Source: Anaerolineales bacterium
GTDB lineage: Bacteria; Chloroflexota; Anaerolineae; Anaerolineales; Villigracilaceae
Reading direction: 5' to 3'
Length of the DNA stretch: 64,000 nucleotides
NCBI GenBank assembly: GCA_016789305.1
Contig: JAEURJ010000013.1
Span: 1-64,000, forward strand
The notes beneath the pieces were generated by a model. The model saw only the letters and a list, made by a program, of their open reading frames with translations. It did not search any database and had not been told where the DNA came from. The translations under genes and the position numbers were made by a program. Position 1 is the stretch's first letter, and every line of letters begins with the position of its first letter. Positions 1 through 7,006 of the stretch are shown in pieces.

Positions 1-771
1 GATGGCGGGAGTCCATTCGATGCCTGTCCAGGTGAAGGTGCCGATGATGGGCGTGTCCATGCCGCCGAGCATGAAGCTGTTGTCGTAGTCGGGAAAGACT
101 TTGAGAACTTCTTCGGTCATGTCGGCTTTGAGCAGGGCGAGGCCCATCGGTTCGATGGCTGGATTTGTGTTGATGAAATCCTGCTCCATGATGAGCGGGA
201 GCATCATGATGAAGCCAAAAAAATAAACGATGTTGCCGAAGCCTCCCGATAAAAATGGGATGGCTTCAAAGAGCACGGCAACTGCGGCGACGAGTGCCAT
301 GAGCGGCATGACGATGAAGACGAATGGCAGCAGGTACGCGCTGAGGTTGACTTGTGTACTTTCGCCGCTAAGGAATTGAATGACGATGCCGAAGATGGCG
401 AGGATGACGACCATCAGCATCAAGACTGCGAAATTGCTGATCCATTTGCCGAGCGTGTACAGCGGACGGGTCATGGGCGTGGTTGCCATGATCTGCCCAA
501 CGCCTGTTTCACGGTCGCGCGCGACGGAGCCTTTGACGAGATAGAAGCCGAACCAGCCGATGAAGAAGGTGGCGATGATCGACATCATGCCGCCGACCCA
601 TGCGGAGTTGAACTCGCCGCGATAATCGCCAAGCTGCAAGCGGACGTTGCCAACGGCGGTTTGATAGCCGAGCAATGCGGCCAGCCCAAGCATGACTAGA
701 AAACTATAACGGCGCACGCGCTCTAAAAAATCGGCGCGGGCCAGATGATAGATGACGCGCGATGATTTCAT
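1..771 (-). CDS. ABC-2 type transporter permease (3' end outside window)
   Basis: Translation from the ATG at 771 gives an open frame to the window edge. It starts MKSSRVIYHLARADFLERVR, followed by hydrophobic segments, a large mostly extracytoplasmic stretch and more membrane helices, as in ABC-2 / NosY-like exporter permeases. A cytoplasmic patch reading KGSVARDRETGVGQIMATTP after the second helix is typical of these proteins. Its ATG overlaps the TGA of the upstream ATPase gene (ATGA), so the two are translationally coupled and form one exporter. The substrate cannot be told. The C-terminal part is missing because the gene runs off the window. Confidence 0.85.
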   Translation of the reverse strand, partial: MKSSRVIYHLARADFLERVRRYSFLVMLGLAALLGYQTAVGNVRLQLGDYRGEFNSAWVGGMMSIIATFFIGWFGFYLVKGSVARDRETGVGQIMATTPMTRPLYTLGKWISNFAVLMLMVVILAIFGIVIQFLSGESTQVNLSAYLLPFVFIVMPLMALVAAVAVLFEAIPFLSGGFGNIVYFFGFIMMLPLIMEQDFINTNPAIEPMGLALLKADMTEEVLKVFPDYDNSFMLGGMDTPIIGTFTWTGIEWTPAI

Positions 772-1637
772 TGTTTACCGCCGATGAAGTAGAGATATGC
801 ATCTTCAAGATTTGGTGAGGCGTTCTCTGCCTGTGCTTCGGGTTTCTCCGCGCTGACCACACGCACTTGAACGCCGTCGCTTCTGCGGATGGTTCCGCTG
901 ACGATGTGCTTTTGTTTGAGCGCGGGCAGGTCGTCGCTTTGAACTGTCCACTCCCAAACTTTATTTTCAAGTTCTTTGAGCAGGTTTTCGGGCGCGTCCT
1001 CACGCAAGAGTTGACCTTTGTTGACGAGCGCAATATGTGTGGCGGTCGCTTCCACATCAGAAACGATGTGCGTTGAAAGGATCACAATGCGTTCACCAGA
1101 TAGATCCGAAAGTAAGTTGCGGAAGCGCACGCGTTCCTCGGGGTCGAGGCCAACGGTGGGTTCATCTACGATGAGCAGCTGCGGATCGTTGAGCAAGGCT
1201 TGTGCGATTCCCACGCGCTGTTTCATGCCGCCCGAATATCCGCCCAGAGGACGCTTTGCGGCTTCCACAAGATTCACAAGTTGCAGAAGTTCATCAATGC
1301 GTTTCTTTGCAGATGCGGCATCCAGCCCCTTGATGGCTGCCATGTATTCGAGAAATTCCACGGCGTTGAGGTTGGGGTACACGCCGAAATCCTGCGGAAG
1401 GTAGCCGAGCACATCACGTAATGTGTCGGGGCTTTTCACAACGTCCACGCCGTTCCATGTGATCGTGCCGTCTGTGGGTTTGGTGATGGTGGCGAGCATA
1501 CGCATGAATGTCGATTTGCCCGCGCCGTTCGGGCCGAGCAGACCTAAAATGCCAGGTTTAATTTCGAGAGAAAAATCTTTCAGTCCCCAAAATCCGCGTT
1601 TGTATTCCTTGCCTAAATTTTGAATGGTAAGTTTCAC
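768..1637 (-). CDS. ABC transporter ATP-binding protein (exporter type)
   Basis: This 289-residue protein is a complete ABC ATPase. It has a Walker A GPNGAGKST near residue 35, a signature YSGGMKQR near 133, a Walker B LLIVDEP near 153 and a switch-region STH. The C-terminal extension of about 70 residues is usual for ATPases paired with ABC-2 permeases, which work in export or resistance. The start is a GTG preceded by GGAG at 5 nt spacing. It overlaps the permease gene by ATGA. Family assignment is secure; the substrate is unknown. Confidence 0.93.
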   Translation of the reverse strand: MKLTIQNLGKEYKRGFWGLKDFSLEIKPGILGLLGPNGAGKSTFMRMLATITKPTDGTITWNGVDVVKSPDTLRDVLGYLPQDFGVYPNLNAVEFLEYMAAIKGLDAASAKKRIDELLQLVNLVEAAKRPLGGYSGGMKQRVGIAQALLNDPQLLIVDEPTVGLDPEERVRFRNLLSDLSGERIVILSTHIVSDVEATATHIALVNKGQLLREDAPENLLKELENKVWEWTVQSDDLPALKQKHIVSGTIRRSDGVQVRVVSAEKPEAQAENASPNLEDAYLYFIGGKQ

Positions 1638-1790
1638 AAGTTCTCCAATGATGATTGCAAGCAGTAATTATCCGCTTCCAGAATGATGTGCAAGTTGTTT
1701 ACGAGAACAGAAGCCCTCTGGTTGCAGTTTAAATTCTGGTGGAATACCGATCAATTGTCCCTGTCCTATCGGCTGGTTAATGTGAATTTT

Positions 1791-2015
1791 CTAGCGGATC
1801 TTCTCTCTGGCTGCTTTTTGCAAGAGGAAGTATCCACGCTCGACCGCTCGCTTCACATCTTGACTTGAAACTGGTCTTCCTTCTTCCATCTTTTCCACCA
1901 TCCTTAGCATGGACCCACGGACTCCGCTGGCGCGGTATGCCACCGATGAATCCGCGGAGATTCGTTCGAGGCGGGAGAGGAGGAAATTGAGGGTGGATAG
2001 CATTTCGTTGTTCAT
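1791..2015 (-). CDS. Small hypothetical protein, 74 aa
   Basis: I do not recognise this protein. It is a charged, probably all-helical 74-residue product rich in Arg, Glu, Ser and Leu, with no membrane segment or signal peptide. Amino-acid use looks like a real protein, whereas an overlapping frame here is Pro/Arg-rich and unconvincing. No strong ribosome binding site precedes the ATG. It stands alone between the exporter operon and the HAD phosphatase gene, on the same strand as both. Confidence 0.5.
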   Translation of the reverse strand: MNNEMLSTLNFLLSRLERISADSSVAYRASGVRGSMLRMVEKMEEGRPVSSQDVKRAVERGYFLLQKAAREKIR

Positions 2016-2100
2016 GATCTACATTGTACAACTGAATTCGATTCGAAAGAATGAGTTATCCTCCTTTAAGAACTGACGATATCTTTAATCATAAGATAAG

Positions 2101-2133
2101 AAAGTGGCGAAGACATAACATCTTCGCCACTTT
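2101..2133 (-). terminator. Intergenic hairpin after the HAD phosphatase gene
   Basis: There is a perfect 13-bp stem (2101-2113 with 2121-2133) and a 7-nt loop, 29 bp past the stop of the HAD gene. The flank in the minus direction is only moderately T-rich (CTTATCTTATG), so it may be a weak terminator or an mRNA 3'-end stabiliser. Confidence 0.5.
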
Positions 2134-2161
2134 CGCTTGCAGGATGATCAGTGATTTTATA

Positions 2162-2920
2162 TCAACTAAACAGATCGAGCACTTGCTTCACATGAACAGT
2201 GCCATCAAATCCCTTGAGATCACCCTTGCGAAGTTCAGCCTTCTCGCCGTCTGCATCGCCAAGGCAGGAGACGATCACATCGCCTGCGCTCACATCTTCC
2301 TTTTCGGTGTAGTGATTGGTGGTGACGATGGTTTTCAGCCCGGCTGCTTTCGCCGCGGCGAGCCCGTTCTTGGAATCTTCCACCACAAATGCTTCGTCGG
2401 GCTGCAAGCCAAGTTTGGATAAGGCCAGATTGTAGATGGCAGGATCGGGCTTCTTCTTTTCGACGACATCTCCAGCAAGCACCACCTCAAATTTAATATC
2501 TGAAAGTGGACCTTCTGTGATGGCTTTTGCTGCCTGCTCATTGGATGTAGTACAAATTGCGATCTTAAGACCTGCTTCCATCGCCTCTTTCATGAACCGA
2601 TGCAGGCCCGGGCGCAAGGGAAGTTTACCTGTCTCGATCAATTCCACGAACAAAGCGGTCTTGCGCTTGTGCATGTCCTTGACGAGATTGTCGATCTCTT
2701 CTTCAGTGAGCGGCTTGGAAAACCCTTTGGTTTGCCAATGCTTTTTCATGCGTTCCTTGCCGCCGCCCACCTGAAGAAGTTCATGGTAATACTCCACATC
2801 CCATTCGTCGGTGAACCCGAATTCCTTGAAAGTCATGTTGAACGAGACGCGGTGACCATCGCGTTCGGTGTCGATGATCACGCCATCCTGGTCAAAGAAC
2901 ACAGCTTTTATTTGTGACAT
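2162..2920 (-). CDS. HAD-superfamily hydrolase (beta-phosphoglucomutase / CbbY-like)
   Basis: This is a cytoplasmic phosphatase or phosphomutase of HAD subfamily IA, about 252 residues. Motif I is FFDQDGVIID at the N-terminus (nucleophile and acid/base Asp), motif II is the Thr of ICTTSN, motif III is the Lys in KKKPDP, and motif IV is VVEDSKNG. A helical cap domain lies between motifs I and II. The ATG at 2920 is chosen because GGAG sits 8 nt upstream; a GTG 12 nt further upstream overlaps that Shine-Dalgarno sequence. It is the last gene of the minus arm of the catabolic island, suggesting it dephosphorylates or isomerises an intermediate. Confidence 0.88.
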   Translation of the reverse strand: MSQIKAVFFDQDGVIIDTERDGHRVSFNMTFKEFGFTDEWDVEYYHELLQVGGGKERMKKHWQTKGFSKPLTEEEIDNLVKDMHKRKTALFVELIETGKLPLRPGLHRFMKEAMEAGLKIAICTTSNEQAAKAITEGPLSDIKFEVVLAGDVVEKKKPDPAIYNLALSKLGLQPDEAFVVEDSKNGLAAAKAAGLKTIVTTNHYTEKEDVSAGDVIVSCLGDADGEKAELRKGDLKGFDGTVHVKQVLDLFS

Positions 2921-2940
2921 GGTTTGCTCCACTTGTAAAA

Positions 2941-2971
2941 GACCTGACAGGTTTCAAAAACCTGTCAGGTT
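2941..2971. repeat. Nested double palindrome, copy 1
   Basis: Two 11-nt palindromes, ACCTGACAGGT (2942-2952) and ACCTGTCAGGT (2960-2970), flank the 7-nt spacer TTCAAAA. They also pair with each other as a 14-bp stem (2941-2954 with 2958-2971, one G-T pair). It lies between the aminotransferase and HAD genes. The same geometry, with different sequence, recurs at 22341 and 36489. Confidence 0.8.
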
Positions 2972-2979
2972 CAATCCTA

Positions 2980-4086
2980 TTATTTCTTCACGCCAAAAAA
3001 TTCAAGCACGGTATTGACGAAAAGCTCGTTCTCTTCCTTCGACCCAATGGTCACTCGGAACCAGCCATCGGAACCGTATTTCTTGCTCTCACCGCGCAGA
3101 ATAATACCCTTGGTCTCCGCATACTCGAGAACCTGCTTGCCGGTTTTGCCGGTGTCTCCGCAATCGAAGAGGATGTAATTGGCTTTGGATGGCATGACAT
3201 AGAATCCGGGAATCACACTCAATGATTCAGAGATATAAGAAATCGCATCGTTGTTGAACTTGACGCGTTCGGCGAGTCCTTCCGTGTCCTCGAAGGCGGC
3301 AAGCGCAGCCCACATCGGGATGGTACCCACATTCCACGGTAAAAGCGAGCCGGCAACCTGTTTGAGGGTATCCTCATGAGCAATCGTGTAGCCGAAACGC
3401 ATACCTGCCAGACCGTATGCCTTGGAGAGTGTGCGGGTGATAAACACGTTTTTGTATTTCTTTGTCAATTCCGTCTGAGACATGCCCAGACCGGCATATT
3501 CAATATAGGCTTCGTCGATGACCAGTGGAATGCCCAACTTGGCAAACGGCTCGAAATGCTTCGGGTCCATGAAGTTGCCGCTGGGGTTGTTGGGATTGGG
3601 GATCACGATGATCTTGGTCTTATCTGTCACGGCATTCATCAAGGCTTCGTGATCGTACTGGAGAAGGTGATCCTTGTAGATCATCGGTACCGAAACCATC
3701 TTTGCGCCAAGCAAGGTTCCACGCAGACCGTAAATGCCGAAACAGGGTGTGTGTTGAATGACTTCGTCGCCGGGTTCGATGAACATGCGGAAGATGTTGT
3801 CGTACACCTCGCTCGAACCATTACCTATCATCACGTTTTGCGGACCGGCCACTTTGTTGATCTCCGCGATCTTGGTGCGGACGATCAAGCCCTGATCGGG
3901 ATAGCGATTGGTCATCTTGGCGTACTTGAACATCGCTTCCAATACCTTTTCCGAAGGAGGCAGAGGATTTTCGTTGGACATCATGCGATGTAATTCGGGT
4001 TTGCGCCAGGCCAGTTCGATGTGCTCCGAAATGTACATCGGAATGCCCTTGACCCACGGGGCGTAGTAATCTTCGATATTCTTCAT
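2980..4086 (-). CDS. Histidinol-phosphate aminotransferase-like PLP enzyme
   Basis: This is a fold-type I PLP aminotransferase of the HisC family, about 368 residues. It has the substrate-binding SNENPLPPS near the N-terminus, PNPNNPSGN for the cofactor ring, a DEAYIEY acidic motif, and the Schiff-base Lys in ITRTLSKAYGLAG. The ATG at 4086 has GGAG upstream; an in-frame extension of 17 residues is Lys/Arg-rich and unlikely. HisC is normally in a histidine operon, but here it sits between an aldolase and a HAD phosphatase beside choline-kinase and demethylase genes. A role on a phosphorylated amino-alcohol or amino-sugar in that pathway is therefore more likely than histidine synthesis. That role is inferred. 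Confidence 0.85.
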   Translation of the reverse strand: MKNIEDYYAPWVKGIPMYISEHIELAWRKPELHRMMSNENPLPPSEKVLEAMFKYAKMTNRYPDQGLIVRTKIAEINKVAGPQNVMIGNGSSEVYDNIFRMFIEPGDEVIQHTPCFGIYGLRGTLLGAKMVSVPMIYKDHLLQYDHEALMNAVTDKTKIIVIPNPNNPSGNFMDPKHFEPFAKLGIPLVIDEAYIEYAGLGMSQTELTKKYKNVFITRTLSKAYGLAGMRFGYTIAHEDTLKQVAGSLLPWNVGTIPMWAALAAFEDTEGLAERVKFNNDAISYISESLSVIPGFYVMPSKANYILFDCGDTGKTGKQVLEYAETKGIILRGESKKYGSDGWFRVTIGSKEENELFVNTVLEFFGVKK

Positions 4087-4117
4087 TTTCTTAATTCTCC
4101 TGATATTTTTAGTTACT

Positions 4118-4162
4118 TTGTTGGTCGAGTAGGGCACTCTTTTGCCGCATCGAGACCAACAA
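4118..4162. other. Long-loop hairpin between aldolase and aminotransferase genes
   Basis: TTGTTGGTC (4118-4126) is perfectly complementary to GACCAACAA (4154-4162). On the plus side it is followed by GCTTTTTT. The genes around it are on the minus strand, so it may act as an intercistronic processing or stabilising structure rather than a terminator. Confidence 0.4.
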
Positions 4163-4193
4163 GCTTTTTTATAAATATAAATTGCCGATGAAA

Positions 4194-5069
4194 CTACGCT
4201 TTGCCTTCGCAGCCGAGCTTGTCCATCCAGTGCATCACAGCCTTGCGGGTTGCATCGCGGACGAAGACATCCAGTTTGCCGGGGTCATACTCATCGCGGT
4301 GAGCGGAGAGATATTCCCATTTGGCGTCGATCAAGGTGTGCTTCAACTCGGTGGAGACGTTGAACTTCGCGCCGCCGGCTTGAAGCAGTTTGACCACATA
4401 ATCATCGGGAAGGCCGGTTCCACCGTGAACAACAAGCGGAGTCTTGATCCCGTTACTGTTCAACATCTTGTGAATGGTGGCCATGCGTTCGAAATCGATC
4501 TTGGGATTCTTGGTTTTGTACACGCCATGTGCGGTACCGATGGCGGGAGCGAAAATGTCCACGCCAGTGCGCTCGACGAATTCGATGGATTGCTCGGGAT
4601 TCGCAAGCTGCGCTTCATCTTCCGCGACTTTGATTTGATCTTCCACGCCGCCCACCGTTCCCAGCTCGCCTTCAACAGAGATGTTGCCAATGCTATGAGC
4701 ATAATCGACCACTTCCTTGGTCTGACGGATGTTCTCTTCGTAGGATTGTTTGGAGGCATCGATCATGATGTTGGTGTAGCCGGCGTCAGCACATTTTTTG
4801 CAATAGGCGATGTCGGTGCTGTGATCAAGATGGAGACAGACTGGTACGGGTGCCGATTCAGCCAACGTACGATAGATGTTTACCATCATCTGTGTGCCCA
4901 AAAATTGGGAGGGTTTGACGGAAGTTTGCACGATGACAGGCGCCCTCTTTTCGATGGCCGCATCGATCACTGCCTCGAATTGCAGCAAATCGGTGACGTT
5001 GAACGCGCCGACCGCCCATCCTTCTTTTGCCGCGGGGATCATGATTTCTTTTGCATTTACGATAGACAT
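4194..5069 (-). CDS. Class II ketose-bisphosphate aldolase (FBA/KbaY family)
   Basis: This is a zinc-dependent class II aldolase of 291 residues, the usual length for the GatY/KbaY/FBA group. Visible residues are the catalytic Asp and zinc His in HLDHS near residue 83, the Glu of EGELGTVGG near 135, a zinc His in IGTAHG near 180, and the third zinc His plus phosphate loop in VVHGGTG near 210. GGAG precedes the ATG at 5069. These enzymes split a ketose (bis)phosphate into dihydroxyacetone phosphate and an aldehyde. Its place in the island suggests it cleaves the phosphorylated carbon skeleton of the substrate, although a glycolytic role cannot be excluded. Confidence 0.9.
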   Translation of the reverse strand: MSIVNAKEIMIPAAKEGWAVGAFNVTDLLQFEAVIDAAIEKRAPVIVQTSVKPSQFLGTQMMVNIYRTLAESAPVPVCLHLDHSTDIAYCKKCADAGYTNIMIDASKQSYEENIRQTKEVVDYAHSIGNISVEGELGTVGGVEDQIKVAEDEAQLANPEQSIEFVERTGVDIFAPAIGTAHGVYKTKNPKIDFERMATIHKMLNSNGIKTPLVVHGGTGLPDDYVVKLLQAGGAKFNVSTELKHTLIDAKWEYLSAHRDEYDPGKLDVFVRDATRKAVMHWMDKLGCEGKA

Positions 5070-5128
5070 GTTTTTCTCCTTACTGTTTTTTTTATTTAAG
5101 AATGATGAAAGAAAAGTTCTTTCCTAAT

Positions 5129-5938
5129 TCACGCATTGATTTCTGTTTTGTTGCGGTGACGCAGCCATAACGCAGCTGCGGAAGCGAGCGCCACCACGGC
5201 CATAAAAGTCTGATTGGCGTTGACTCCTGCCACTTGCGAAGCATCGAGTCTCAAAAAGTCCAGAAGGAAGCGGGCCGTTGGGTAGAAGATCAAATAGATG
5301 AGGAATACATCACCGTGCTGTAGACGGCCTTCATATCGCCTTGTGATCCATATCAGCAGGCCCATGTTGAGCAGGCTGAGAATGGATTCGTATGCGAAGA
5401 GCGGATGATAATATTCCACATTCTGAAAACCAGCGAGTCGGTGTACAGGGTCGATGTACAGTTTCCACGGAAGATTTGTGGGTGCGCCGTACAATTCCTG
5501 ATTGAAGAAGTTGCCCCAACGTCCAACAGCCTGACCCAAGGCAAGGCTGGGTGCGGCGATATCGGCCCATTCTGCGAAGTTCAATCCGTGTTTGCGCGCA
5601 AAGAAATAGAGTGTGATCGCGCCACCGATCACCGCGCCGGGAATTCCAAGCCCGCCTTTCCAAACGGCCAAGGCTTCCAGCGGATTGGAAAGATAGAAGA
5701 ACGTGGTGCGTCCTTCGGCAATTGCGGAAGGAGACGGGGTAAAGATGTGCCACAAGCGTGCGCCCAGAATGCCGCCAATGATCAGGTAGATGAGCAGATC
5801 CCAAATCATATCGGGATTGTGTCCGCGACGATTTGCTTCATTCCTGGCCAGCAATCCGCCAATAACTGCACCCGACATCAGGATGATGCCATAAAAGTGC
5901 ACATAGAGTGGTCCAATCGAAAATCCGTCAATTCCCAT
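5129..5938 (-). CDS. lgt: Prolipoprotein diacylglyceryl transferase
   Basis: Lgt transfers diacylglycerol from phosphatidylglycerol to the lipobox Cys of prelipoproteins in the cytoplasmic membrane. The 269-residue protein has about seven membrane segments, the early YGIILMSGA helix, and the family signature LGQAVGRWGNFFNQELYG near residue 133, which carries the essential Arg and Asn. It is a housekeeping gene sitting inside an apparent catabolic gene run, 18 bp after the choline-kinase-like gene. A lipoprotein that would need Lgt, the importer's binding protein, lies at 18255. The ribosome binding site is weak. Confidence 0.95.
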   Translation of the reverse strand: MGIDGFSIGPLYVHFYGIILMSGAVIGGLLARNEANRRGHNPDMIWDLLIYLIIGGILGARLWHIFTPSPSAIAEGRTTFFYLSNPLEALAVWKGGLGIPGAVIGGAITLYFFARKHGLNFAEWADIAAPSLALGQAVGRWGNFFNQELYGAPTNLPWKLYIDPVHRLAGFQNVEYYHPLFAYESILSLLNMGLLIWITRRYEGRLQHGDVFLIYLIFYPTARFLLDFLRLDASQVAGVNANQTFMAVVALASAAALWLRHRNKTEINA

Positions 5939-5956
5939 GCAATTCTATACTCTCTT

Positions 5957-6895
5957 CTATTTTGATTTCTTTCCAACAACCTTCAGCCACTCTTCCCAGC
6001 GATAGTCGGTTACATGCTGACGGAAGCGTCCAAACCACAGGTCGGCATATCCCTGAAAATCCTCTTCCAGTTTTGAGATGCCTGTTTGTGTGGTGCCCCA
6101 CATGGCTTCGTGCAATTCAGACATCGGCCACATCAGGCGCAGGCGTGCATAGTGCTTGTCTGTGATCTCGCCGAAATATTCATACAACAAAATATCGACC
6201 TGGTCTTCATTCAAACGGTGATGATGCGAGAAGTTGCCGAGATCAAAGAAGATATCGCCCATGCCGGCGTATTCCCAATCGAGCAAGCGGATCTCGCCGA
6301 TGTCGCCCGCCACTTCCTCGTCCAGCCAGTTCAAGTTTAGCAGATCGTTGTGGGTGGGCGTGGGAATGTACGGATCCTTGGCCAGCGCCTTTTCCGCTTC
6401 TTTCATCTTTTGCATGATGAAGTCAAAGTCGTGCGGGAAGTTGGCGTTGTTGCTTTTGGAAACCTTGGTCAGCATTTCCACACGGCGAAACACGTTGAAT
6501 TCGCCTTTAAGTTTGGGTCCGCGGCGATGGAACAATCTTAATTTCTTTGCGATTCGCGCAAGATAGTCCGGCTTCACGATATCTTCCGGCATAATGCGCT
6601 TGCCGGTGACGAAACGCGTTACGATATATCCTTCGGGCTCAATGAAAAAGACGACTTCGGGAGCAATGCCCAGTTGCCCGGCTGCATAATTGGCGGCATA
6701 TTCAACGTCGCGCTTGATACCCAGTTGTTCGGTGCCATCGCCGGCAAGGCGAATGACATAAGACTTGCCGTCTGCGTCGATCTTAAAATTCAGGTTGGTG
6801 ATACCACCGCTCAACGGGGTCTTCTTGATGTTCTTTGAATCGGCCAAAAACGGAACCTTGGCGATGGCTTTATCGATAGCGAGTGTCATGGTCAT
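5957..6895 (-). CDS. Choline/ethanolamine kinase family phosphotransferase
   Basis: This is a cytoplasmic kinase of the choline kinase/LicA branch of the protein-kinase-like fold, 312 residues. The N-terminal lobe has SGGITNLNFKI, and the Lys-containing strand SYVIRLAGDG follows it. The catalytic Brenner motif is THNDLLNLNWL near residue 185, and the choline-kinase motif LLDWEYAGMGDIFFDLGN near 208 supplies the metal-binding Asp. The first ATG is chosen because AAGGAT lies 5-6 nt upstream. Lying between a dimethylglycine-dehydrogenase-like gene and lgt, it may phosphorylate an amino-alcohol such as choline or a methylated analogue. LicA-type surface decoration is the alternative. Confidence 0.88.
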   Translation of the reverse strand: MTMTLAIDKAIAKVPFLADSKNIKKTPLSGGITNLNFKIDADGKSYVIRLAGDGTEQLGIKRDVEYAANYAAGQLGIAPEVVFFIEPEGYIVTRFVTGKRIMPEDIVKPDYLARIAKKLRLFHRRGPKLKGEFNVFRRVEMLTKVSKSNNANFPHDFDFIMQKMKEAEKALAKDPYIPTPTHNDLLNLNWLDEEVAGDIGEIRLLDWEYAGMGDIFFDLGNFSHHHRLNEDQVDILLYEYFGEITDKHYARLRLMWPMSELHEAMWGTTQTGISKLEEDFQGYADLWFGRFRQHVTDYRWEEWLKVVGKKSK

Positions 6896-7006
6896 TGATA
6901 TCCTTCCGATCTTGAATAGGTTTGGATTCGAACATGGACTTGCATCAAATAAATTGGGACGGGAACCTCCTTTTACGCATCTTGCTTCACCTCAACCTGC
7001 TCCGGC

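Noticed and set aside
4182..5099. Long plus-strand open frame of about 305 codons opposite the aldolase gene
   Set aside because: It is the antisense shadow of a gene with clear catalytic motifs; its own translation shows no recognisable family.
6920..6940. tRNA-like TTCGAA segment
   Set aside because: GGATTCGAAC occurs, but no acceptor stem, anticodon arm or CCA-proximal pairing surrounds it.
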